From positions 124,001 through 188,000 of the forward strand of contig NZ_FCOX02000002.1 of the NCBI RefSeq assembly GCF_900044055.2: a stretch of DNA of 64,000 nucleotides, given 5' to 3'. The position numbers and the translations under genes are program-made. The stretch comes from Caballeronia calidae. GTDB lineage: Bacteria > Pseudomonadota > Gammaproteobacteria > Burkholderiales > Burkholderiaceae. The notes beneath the pieces are model-generated. The model saw nothing but the letters and a program-made list of their open reading frames with translations, searched no databases and had not been told where the DNA came from. This document shows, piece after piece, positions 44,089 to 52,318 of this stretch (positions within the stretch are counted from its first letter, which is position 1; each line of letters begins with the position of its first letter).

Positions 44089-45678
44089 CTAGCCTGCTGC
44101 GAGCGATATGGCGATCTGCACGAAAAGTACCTTGACGATGGTCATCGACGGGAAAATCATCGCGTACATGATGTCGGGCTGATCCGTCGGCGCGATGCGA
44201 TTGGCGAACGCGAGGATCGCCGGATTGCCGGTCGCGCCGCAGATCACGCCCACGGACGTATCGAAGGGCAGCTTGAAGATCCACAGACAGCACACGGCGG
44301 TGACGCCGACGAGAACCAGCAGCGTGATCACGCCGTAAAGCAGCAGCAGCGGTCCGGCGGTGCCCACCGTGGCGACGAACTTCGGCCCGCACGATATGCC
44401 CACCTGCGCGAGAAAGATCGTGAGGCCGAGATTGCGCAGCACGAGATTCGCGGAGAGCGGCATCACCCAGACGAACGGGCCGTTGCGCCGCGCCTTGCCG
44501 AGACACAGCGCGACCAGCAGCAGCGCGGCGAGCCCCAGGCTGAAGGCGGAAAGCCCGGGCACGGGCAGCGGAATCGCGCCCGCGAGCAGGCCCACCGCCG
44601 CGCCGATGCCGAGGCAGATGAAACTCAGGTCGGCCGTGCCCTTGATCGAATCGCCGAAGAACGTGCGCATCGTCGCCTGATGCGCGCGGTTGACGAGCAG
44701 GCCCACGCGGTCGCCCGCTTCGAGAATGAGATCGGGCGTCGAGAGCATGTCGGCGTCGCCGCGGCGCACGTGCGCGATCGCGCAGTTCACGCCGTCGGGG
44801 AAACGGATATCGCCGAGCGCCATGCCGACGACCGCCGGATTCGACGCGAACACGCGCATGTAGTCGAGGTCTTCGCGATGGCTCGCCATGCGTCCCGGCT
44901 GAAGCTCGCCGCACAGCGCGGTGGCTTCGTCGAGCAGACGCCGGTCGGTGGCGGTGGCGAGCAGCACGTCGTCGGCGCGCAGCGTGAAATCGGCCGTGGG
45001 AAGCTGATTGTGATGCGCGCGCCGCACCGCCGCGATCACGACGCCCGAAGGCAGACGGCTCGCGAGCTCGGCCATCTTGAGACCGACGAGGTTCGCGTTT
45101 TTCAGCGCGATCTCCGCCGTTTCGAGAATCTTCGCGGGCGGCTTCTGAATCTTTACTTTCAGCGCGACGTTGAGCATGTAAAGAAACAGGATCGGCCCGG
45201 CGACGCCGAACGGATACGAGACGCTATAGGCGACGGCCGCATCGTTGCTCTTCATCGATGCGATCGCGACCTGCAGACTCGCCGTGCTGGTGCCGCTGCC
45301 GGCGAACATGCCGAGTGAATCGGCGAGCTTGATGCCGAAGTGAATGAAGGCGCACGACACGAGACCCGACGCGATCACGCCGATGCACGCGGCCACGTTC
45401 GCCTTCATGCCGTCGCGGCTCGTGAGGCCGTGGAAGAACTGCGCGCCGTACTGGATGCCGATTCCGTACAGGAACAGCAGCAGCCCCAGCGTGCCCAGCA
45501 ACGCGGGCGGCGCCGATTTCGGCGCGAATGCACCAATCGCGAGCCCGACGAACAGCACCGCGCCGGAGCCGAGCGCCACGCCCTTGACGTTGATCTCGCC
45601 GATGAGATAGCCCAGCGCGATCGTCAGAAAGAGCGCGAACAACGACTGATTTTCGAGGAAGGTTCTGACTGCATCCAT
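44089..45678 (-). CDS. AspT/YidE/YbjL-type exchanger
   Basis: The 529-aa membrane protein has two blocks of hydrophobic helices (residues about 10-170 and 360-529) flanking a cytosolic region with two RCK_C/TrkA-C-like domains. This is the layout of aspartate:alanine exchangers. GGAGG precedes ATG 45678. The AspT paradigm swaps aspartate for alanine and generates proton motive force after decarboxylation, useful without respiration. The actual substrate here is unknown. Confidence 0.88.
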   Translation of the reverse strand: MDAVRTFLENQSLFALFLTIALGYLIGEINVKGVALGSGAVLFVGLAIGAFAPKSAPPALLGTLGLLLFLYGIGIQYGAQFFHGLTSRDGMKANVAACIGVIASGLVSCAFIHFGIKLADSLGMFAGSGTSTASLQVAIASMKSNDAAVAYSVSYPFGVAGPILFLYMLNVALKVKIQKPPAKILETAEIALKNANLVGLKMAELASRLPSGVVIAAVRRAHHNQLPTADFTLRADDVLLATATDRRLLDEATALCGELQPGRMASHREDLDYMRVFASNPAVVGMALGDIRFPDGVNCAIAHVRRGDADMLSTPDLILEAGDRVGLLVNRAHQATMRTFFGDSIKGTADLSFICLGIGAAVGLLAGAIPLPVPGLSAFSLGLAALLLVALCLGKARRNGPFVWVMPLSANLVLRNLGLTIFLAQVGISCGPKFVATVGTAGPLLLLYGVITLLVLVGVTAVCCLWIFKLPFDTSVGVICGATGNPAILAFANRIAPTDQPDIMYAMIFPSMTIVKVLFVQIAISLAAG

Positions 45679-45767
45679 GCCGCCTCCTGTGGATGGACAA
45701 AGCAACTCAGCAGTACACGAACATTAAAGGCGCTTTGTGGCGCGCAGTCCAGCACCACCGTGCGCAT

Positions 45768-47861
45768 TCAGTGCGATTCCAGCACGACGACACTGCGCGC
45801 CTCCACGCGGCATGCGCCGCGCTCGATATCCGCCGTTTCGACATCCGGCACAATGTCCTGCGGCGATTCGCGCGCCGTATCGACGATGCGCCGCCAGCTC
45901 CGGTTGTCGAGGACGGGCAGCGCGACGTCGCGCGCATCGTCGTTCATGTTGAAGACGATGTGCAACATCGGCTCGCCCGGCGCCTGCTCCGCGAGCGTGA
46001 ACGCGACGAAGCGCGCGCCGGGATCGTGCCATGCGGGCGCGTCGAGCCGCTCGCCGTGCCACGCGACATCGGGATGACCCTGCCCGTTCGCCGGACGCCC
46101 CGTGAGAAAGCGGCGGCGGCGCAGGCTCGCATGACGCTTGCGCAGCGCGATCATCTCGCGCACGAAGCGCAGCATGTCTTGCGCGTCGTCGGAGAGATGC
46201 CAGTCCATCCACGAGAGCGCGTTGTCCTGACAGAACGCGTTGTTGTTGCCGCGCTGACTGCGCAGGATTTCATCGCCCGCGAGAAGCATCGGCACGCCCT
46301 GACTCAATAGCAGGATCGCCATGAAATTGCGCGCCTGCCGCAGACGCAGCCCGAGGATCGCCGGATCGGCCGTGTCGCCTTCCGCGCCGCAATTCCACGA
46401 CAGATTGTCGTTGCTGCCGTCGCGATTGTCCTCGCCGTTCGCCTCGTTGTGCTTCGCGTCGTAGCTGACGAGATCGTTCAGCGTGAAGCCGTCGTGACAG
46501 GTGACGAAGTTGATGCTGTTGGTGGGCAGCCGGCCGTCGTCCTGATAGATATCCGCGCTGCCCGCGATGCACGTGCACATTTCGCCGACGATGCCCGGAT
46601 CGCCGCGCACGAAGCGCCGGATCGCATCGCGGTAACGTCCGTTCCACTCGGCCCACGCCATGCCCGGAAACGCGCCGACGTGATAGAGGCCGCCCGCGTC
46701 CCACGCTTCGGCGATCAGCGGCACGCGCGCGAGCACCGGCGATGCTTCCATCGCCCAGGGCAAGGGCGGCGTGCGCAACAGCTCGCCCTGCTCCCCGCGC
46801 ACGAACACGCTCGCGAGATCGAAGCGGAAACCGTCCACGCCCAGTTCGCGCACCCAGTATTCGAGGCAGCGCATGATGAACGCCGATACGAGCGGATGAT
46901 TGCAGTTGACGGTATTGCCGCAGCCCGTGAAGTCGCGATAATGCCGCGCGTCGTTCTTGTCGATCTGATAAAAGGCCTCGTTGGCGAAGACCTTGAAGTG
47001 GATCACCGGCCCGTTGTTGCCCGCTTCCGATGTGTGATTGAACACGACATCGAGCAGCACGCGAATCCCCGCCGCGTGCAAGGCATCGACGAAATCGCGG
47101 AACTCCTGCGGCGCGCGCGTCGGTTCCACGCAATAGCGCGGATGCGGACTGTAGAAGCTATGCGTGCTGTAGCCCCAGTAATTGCGGAGGCCGCGCTCGG
47201 CGGCGACGGCGGGAATGTCCTGCTCGTCGAAGGCCATCACCGGCAGCAGTTCGACATGGGTGACACCGAGCGCCTTCAAATAAGGTATTTTCTCGATGAG
47301 ACCCGCGAACGTGCCCGGATGACGCACGCCGCTCGACGGATGCCGCGTGAAGCCACCGACGTGCAGCTCGTAGATGATCGCGTCGTCGAGCGTGCGGATG
47401 TCGATATCGTCGTCGCGCGGATCGAGCGGCTCGGTGACGATGCCCCTGAGCGACGCATGTTCCGCCGCATCGGGCGCGGTGGCCTGCCGGCGGTCGTAGA
47501 AGCGGTCGCTCACGGCGCGCGCGTGCGGATCGAGCAGTTCCTTGCGGCTCGCGGCTTCGTCGCTCATCTGCGGCACACCGAGCGGGCCGTACACGCGCCA
47601 CGTATAGCAGCAGCGCAGCGGAATATCCTCGACGAGCACGTGCCAGAAGAAAAACGTGCGGTGCTCGTCGGCGGCGAGCGTAATGACCTGAAAGGGCTCC
47701 GTGCTGTCGGGACCGTCGTAGAGCAGCAGCTCCACGCGCGTCGCGTGCCGGCAGAACGCGCAGAAATTGACGCCGCCCGGCACGACCGTCGCGCCGAGCG
47801 GAAAGCGCGAGCCGGGCTTCGTGCCGTAGCTGCGCTGGACGTGCGCTTCAGGGCTGAGCAA
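45768..47861 (-). CDS. glgX: Glycogen debranching enzyme GlgX
   Basis: The 697-aa GH13 protein has an N-terminal CBM48 (GSRFPLGATVVPGGVNFCAFC) and the catalytic residues Asp in DGFRFDLASVF, Glu in LIAEAWDAGG and Asp in VTCHDGFTLND. It uses a TTG start at 47861 with GAGG seven nt upstream and overlaps the glgP 3' end by 14 bp. It cleaves the maltotetraosyl stubs left by phosphorylase. No synthesis genes (glgA, glgB, glgC) are adjacent. Confidence 0.93.
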   Translation of the reverse strand: MLSPEAHVQRSYGTKPGSRFPLGATVVPGGVNFCAFCRHATRVELLLYDGPDSTEPFQVITLAADEHRTFFFWHVLVEDIPLRCCYTWRVYGPLGVPQMSDEAASRKELLDPHARAVSDRFYDRRQATAPDAAEHASLRGIVTEPLDPRDDDIDIRTLDDAIIYELHVGGFTRHPSSGVRHPGTFAGLIEKIPYLKALGVTHVELLPVMAFDEQDIPAVAAERGLRNYWGYSTHSFYSPHPRYCVEPTRAPQEFRDFVDALHAAGIRVLLDVVFNHTSEAGNNGPVIHFKVFANEAFYQIDKNDARHYRDFTGCGNTVNCNHPLVSAFIMRCLEYWVRELGVDGFRFDLASVFVRGEQGELLRTPPLPWAMEASPVLARVPLIAEAWDAGGLYHVGAFPGMAWAEWNGRYRDAIRRFVRGDPGIVGEMCTCIAGSADIYQDDGRLPTNSINFVTCHDGFTLNDLVSYDAKHNEANGEDNRDGSNDNLSWNCGAEGDTADPAILGLRLRQARNFMAILLLSQGVPMLLAGDEILRSQRGNNNAFCQDNALSWMDWHLSDDAQDMLRFVREMIALRKRHASLRRRRFLTGRPANGQGHPDVAWHGERLDAPAWHDPGARFVAFTLAEQAPGEPMLHIVFNMNDDARDVALPVLDNRSWRRIVDTARESPQDIVPDVETADIERGACRVEARSVVVLESH

Positions 47862-50346
47862 GGTCGATCCTCACGGGACGCGTCTTCCAGATGCGCTCGC
47901 AATACTCGCTGATCGCGCGGTCCGACGAGAACTTGCCCGAGCGCGCCGTATTCATGATCGACATGCGCGTCCATTGCCGCGTGTCGCGCCATGCTTCGCT
48001 CACACGGTCCTGACACGCGACGTAATCCGCGAAATCGGCGAGCACGAGGAAAGGATCGTGTTGCAGCAGGTTATCGAGCAGCGGGCGGAACATGTCCTTA
48101 TCGCCGCGCGAGAAGCGGCCTTGCGCGATCTGATCGAGCGCATCGCGCAGATCGTCGCTTCCTTGCGCGTACTCCGCCGGGCGATATCCCGCGCGTTTCA
48201 ATTCATCCACCTGCTGCGCGGTGAGGCCGAAGAGAAAGAAGTTCTCCGCGCCCGCTTCTTCCCGAATCTCGACGTTCGCGCCATCCAGCGTGCCGATGGT
48301 CAGCGCGCCGTTGATCATGAACTTCATGTTGCCCGTGCCGGACGCTTCCTTGCCCGCGGTCGAAATCTGCTCGGAGAGATCGGCGGCGGGATAGACCCAG
48401 TGGCCGTTCTTCACATTGAAGTCCGGATAGAACACGACTTTCATCCGGCCTTTGATCGCCGCATCGTTGTTCACGACTTCCGCGATGCCGTTGATGAGCC
48501 GGATGATGAGCTTCGCCATCGCATAACCTGGCGCGGCCTTTCCGCCGAAGATGAAGCAGCGCGGCGCGGTGCCGAGATCCGGATTGCGGCACAGACGCCG
48601 ATAAAGACTGATGATGTAGAGCGCGTTCAAATGCTGGCGCTTGTATTCGTGGATGCGCTTCACCTGGATATCGAAGAGCGCGTCGGGATCGACGTCGATG
48701 CCCGTCGTGTTCCTGATGCGCGCCGCGAGCGCCGTCTTGTTGCCGCGCCGTATCGCGCGCCATGCGTCGTGAAAGGCGGGATCGTCGGCGTGAGCGACGA
48801 GTGCGTCGAGCCGTGCGAGATCGCGGGTCCAGTCGTCGCCGATCGTCTGGTCGAGCAGGCGCGCGAGGCCGGGATTGCTCAGCATCAGAAAGCGGCGCGG
48901 CGTGACGCCGTTCGTCACATTCGTGAAATGCCCGGGATACATCTCGGCGAAATCGCGCAGCACCGTCTGCTTCAGCAGGTCGGAATGCAGCGCGGCCACG
49001 CCGTTGACCGCATGACTGCCGACGGTCGCGAGATTCGCCATGCGCACTTTCCTGTCGCCGGTTTCGTCGATGAGCGACATGCGCTTCACGCGCGCTTCAT
49101 CGCCCGGATATTGGCGGCGCACTTCATCGAGAAAACGTCGATTGATTTCGTAAATGATTTCGAGCGGACGCGGCAGCAGGCTTTGAAAGAGCGGCAAGCC
49201 CCATGTTTCGAGCGCCTCGGGCAACAACGTGTGATTCGTGTAAGCCAGCGTGCGCTGCGTGATGTCCCATGCGGCATCCCATGAAAGCAGGCGCTCGTCG
49301 ATCAGGAGGCGCATCAGCTCGGCCACCGCGACGGACGGATGCGTATCGTTGAGCTGTGCGGCGAAAAGGTCCGCGAAGCGCTCGATCGGCGTGCCCTTCG
49401 CATCCATCAGACGCAGCATGTCCTGCAACGAGCACGAGACGAAGAAGTATTGCTGCGCGAGACGCAGACGCTTGCCGGCCTCGGGTTCGTCGTTCGGATA
49501 GAGCACTTTCGAAAGCGTCTCCGAAACGACCTTCTCCTCCACCGCCTCGTAATATTCGCCTGCGTTGAAGTCCTGGAAGTCGAAGGACTCGACGGCCTCG
49601 CTCTTCCACAAACGCAGGATGTTGCACGTATCGACGCGATAACCCTGCATCGGCATGTCGCACGCCACGCCTTTCACCTGTCGCGCCGGAATCCAGCGCA
49701 CGCGCAGCCGGCCTTCCGCATCCGTCGTGCTTTCCGTGCGTCCGCCGAACGAGACGTAATAGCTGACGTCCGGGCGCACGATCTCCCACGGATTGCCCTT
49801 CTGCAGCCACTTGTCCGTGCTTTCCGCCTGCCAGCCGTCGCGGATCTCCTGATCGAAGATGCCGAACTCATAGCGGATGCCATAGCCGATCGCGGGTATT
49901 TCCAGCGTCGCCAGCGAATCCAGATAGCACGCGGCGAGACGTCCCAGGCCGCCATTGCCGAGGCCCGGTTCTTCTTCGAGCGCGAGCAGATCGTCGAGAT
50001 GCTGGCCGAGCGCGCGCATCGCGTCGTGCGCTTCCGCCTCCATGCCGAGATTCAGGAGGTTATTGCCGAGCTGCGGCCCGATCAGAAACTCCGCGGAAAG
50101 ATAGCAGGCGACCTTCACGTCCTTCGCCGCATAGGTTTTCGTCGACGCGGCCCAGCGCGCGAGCATGCGATCCCTCACGCTGAAGGCGAGCGCCATGTAC
50201 CAGTCCTGCGGCGTGGCGATGTCGGGATAACGCGCCTGACGGCAGATCAGATTCCTCACGACATCGTGCTGAAACGCATAACCGGGCACATCGCTCGCGG
50301 CTGCTTTGGCGTTCGCGACTGCTTCGGCTGCAGGAACATCGCTCAT
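47848..50346 (-). CDS. glgP: Glycogen/starch phosphorylase GlgP
   Basis: The 832-aa protein is full length for GT35 phosphorylases and contains the pyridoxal-phosphate lysine motif EASGTGNMKFMINGALTIGT and the conserved LGNGGLGRLAACYLDSLATL near residue 125. GGGGGACGACC precedes the ATG. It releases glucose-1-phosphate from glycogen, saving ATP during energy limitation. It is translationally overlapped with glgX, giving a dedicated glycogen-breakdown pair. Confidence 0.95.
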   Translation of the reverse strand: MSDVPAAEAVANAKAAASDVPGYAFQHDVVRNLICRQARYPDIATPQDWYMALAFSVRDRMLARWAASTKTYAAKDVKVACYLSAEFLIGPQLGNNLLNLGMEAEAHDAMRALGQHLDDLLALEEEPGLGNGGLGRLAACYLDSLATLEIPAIGYGIRYEFGIFDQEIRDGWQAESTDKWLQKGNPWEIVRPDVSYYVSFGGRTESTTDAEGRLRVRWIPARQVKGVACDMPMQGYRVDTCNILRLWKSEAVESFDFQDFNAGEYYEAVEEKVVSETLSKVLYPNDEPEAGKRLRLAQQYFFVSCSLQDMLRLMDAKGTPIERFADLFAAQLNDTHPSVAVAELMRLLIDERLLSWDAAWDITQRTLAYTNHTLLPEALETWGLPLFQSLLPRPLEIIYEINRRFLDEVRRQYPGDEARVKRMSLIDETGDRKVRMANLATVGSHAVNGVAALHSDLLKQTVLRDFAEMYPGHFTNVTNGVTPRRFLMLSNPGLARLLDQTIGDDWTRDLARLDALVAHADDPAFHDAWRAIRRGNKTALAARIRNTTGIDVDPDALFDIQVKRIHEYKRQHLNALYIISLYRRLCRNPDLGTAPRCFIFGGKAAPGYAMAKLIIRLINGIAEVVNNDAAIKGRMKVVFYPDFNVKNGHWVYPAADLSEQISTAGKEASGTGNMKFMINGALTIGTLDGANVEIREEAGAENFFLFGLTAQQVDELKRAGYRPAEYAQGSDDLRDALDQIAQGRFSRGDKDMFRPLLDNLLQHDPFLVLADFADYVACQDRVSEAWRDTRQWTRMSIMNTARSGKFSSDRAISEYCERIWKTRPVRIDLAQP

Positions 50347-50559
50347 GGTCGTCCCCCGTTCGGCTCATCACACTGAGCAAGAATATGTTAGGCGCGGGGG
50401 ATTACAAGCAGCACGCGCGATCGAATATTGCATCGATGCGTCTTAAGCGCTTCATTATTCTCATCGCTCAACACGATCGCGATGTGTGCGCCCGGGCACT
50501 TGGACCGCGACCCGATTCCATGTACAACAGAATCAGTGCACACGCCGCATGGATCGCTC

Positions 50560-52311
50560 ATGTCATCCGATCAATCCGTTCGATCAGCACAGCGCGCCGA
50601 CGGCATCGCGCACGGCTGGCTGCGTTATCTGCCCGGCGTCGCGATGCTCAGGGAATACCGCGTGGGCTGGCTTCGGAACGACATCGTCGCCGGTCTCGTG
50701 CTGACGACGATGCTCGTGCCGGTCGGCGTCGCCTATGCGGAGGCGTCCGGCGTGCCCGGCGTATGCGGCCTGTACGCGACGATCGTCCCGCTCATCGCCT
50801 ATGCGATCTTCGGCCCGAGCCGGATTCTCGTGCTCGGCCCCGATTCGGCGCTCGCCGCGCCCGTGCTCGCCGTCGTCGTGCTGAGCGCATCGGGCGATCC
50901 ATCGCGCGCGATGGCCGTGGCGGGCATGATGGCGGTCGTCTCGGGGCTGGTGTGCGTCTTCTTCGGCGTGCTGAAGCTCGGCTTCGTCACGGAACTGCTG
51001 TCGAAGCCCATCCGGTACGGCTATATGAACGGCATCGCGCTGACGGTGCTGATCAGCCAGTTGCCGAAGCTCTTTGCCATATCCATCGACGATCACGGCC
51101 CGATTCGCGATCTGCTCAGTCTCGGCAAGGCGCTCGCCGCGGGCCAGGCGAACTGGTATAGCTTTGCCGTCGGCGCCGGCAGTCTCGTGCTCATTCTTTT
51201 GCTCAAGCGCTTCGACAAGGTGCCGGGCATCCTGATCGCCGTCGTGTTCGCGACGCTGTGCGTGTACCTGTTTCAGCTCGATCGCATGGGCGTGAAAGTG
51301 CTCGGGCCGATTCCGCAAGGGCTGCCCGCGTTCTCGTTGCCGTGGCTGAGCGATGCCGATTTCGTCCGCATCGTGCTCGGCGGCTGCGCGGTCGCGCTCA
51401 TCTCCTTCGCCGATACCAGCGTGCTGTCGCGCACCTTCGCCGCGCGCGCCAACACGCGCGTCGATCCGAATCAGGAGATGATCGGGCTCGGCGTGGCCAA
51501 TCTCGCGACCGGCCTGTTTCAAGGCTTTCCGATCAGCAGCAGCTCGTCGCGCACGCCGGTGGCCGAAGCGGCGGGCGCGCGAACGCAGGTGACGGGCATC
51601 GTCGGCGCGCTGGCCGTCGCGGCCGTCCTGCTCGCGGGGCCGAACCTGCTGCGACATCTGCCGAACAGCGCGCTCGCCGCCGTCGTGATCGCCGCTGCGA
51701 TCGGCCTGTTCGAGTTCGCGGACCTGAAGCGCATCTACCGCATCCAGCAGTGGGAGTTCTGGCTGTCGATCTCCTGTTTCGTCGGCGTGGCCGTGTTCGG
51801 CGCGATTCCCGGCATCTGCATCGCCGTGGTGATCGCGGTCATCGAATTCCTGTGGGACGGATGGCGCCCGCACTTCGCCGTGCTCGGACGCGTGGAAGGG
51901 CTGCGCGGTTATCACGACATGAAGCGCTACCCGCATGCCGCGCAGATTCCGGGGCTGCTGCTGTTTCGCTGGGACGCGCCGCTCTTCTTCGCGAACGCGG
52001 AGCTGTTCCAGCAACGCGTGATGGAAGCGGTGGCGGAAGCGCCCACGCCGGCGAAGCGCGTCGTGGTGACGGCGGAGCCGGTGACGAGCGTGGATGTCAC
52101 CTCCGCCGACATGCTGCGCGAGCTGCATCGCGTGTTGAAGGAGCGCGGCGTCGAGCTGCATTTCGCCGAGATGAAAGACCCCGTGCGCGACAAGCTCAGG
52201 CGCTTCGAACTGATGTCGATTTTCCCCGACGCGTGCTTCCATCCGACCATAGGCAGCGCGGTCGACGCGTACGTCGACGCCGCGCGCGACGATCAGACGC
52301 CGTTCGTCTGA
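50560..52311 (+). CDS. SulP-family anion transporter with STAS domain
   Basis: The 583-aa protein has the SulP entry motif (YRVGWLRNDIVAGLVLTTMLVPVGVAYAEASGVPG), about 12-14 membrane helices to residue 430, and a C-terminal STAS domain (LLFRWDAPLFFANAELFQQRV... SVDVTSADMLRELHRVLKERG). It imports sulfate, bicarbonate or a dicarboxylate. The ATG at 50560 has only a weak ribosome site. It faces glgP across a 213-bp promoter region and converges on the LuxR-type regulator, 7 bp away. Confidence 0.9.
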   Translation: MSSDQSVRSAQRADGIAHGWLRYLPGVAMLREYRVGWLRNDIVAGLVLTTMLVPVGVAYAEASGVPGVCGLYATIVPLIAYAIFGPSRILVLGPDSALAAPVLAVVVLSASGDPSRAMAVAGMMAVVSGLVCVFFGVLKLGFVTELLSKPIRYGYMNGIALTVLISQLPKLFAISIDDHGPIRDLLSLGKALAAGQANWYSFAVGAGSLVLILLLKRFDKVPGILIAVVFATLCVYLFQLDRMGVKVLGPIPQGLPAFSLPWLSDADFVRIVLGGCAVALISFADTSVLSRTFAARANTRVDPNQEMIGLGVANLATGLFQGFPISSSSSRTPVAEAAGARTQVTGIVGALAVAAVLLAGPNLLRHLPNSALAAVVIAAAIGLFEFADLKRIYRIQQWEFWLSISCFVGVAVFGAIPGICIAVVIAVIEFLWDGWRPHFAVLGRVEGLRGYHDMKRYPHAAQIPGLLLFRWDAPLFFANAELFQQRVMEAVAEAPTPAKRVVVTAEPVTSVDVTSADMLRELHRVLKERGVELHFAEMKDPVRDKLRRFELMSIFPDACFHPTIGSAVDAYVDAARDDQTPFV

Positions 52312-52318
52312 GCGGAAC

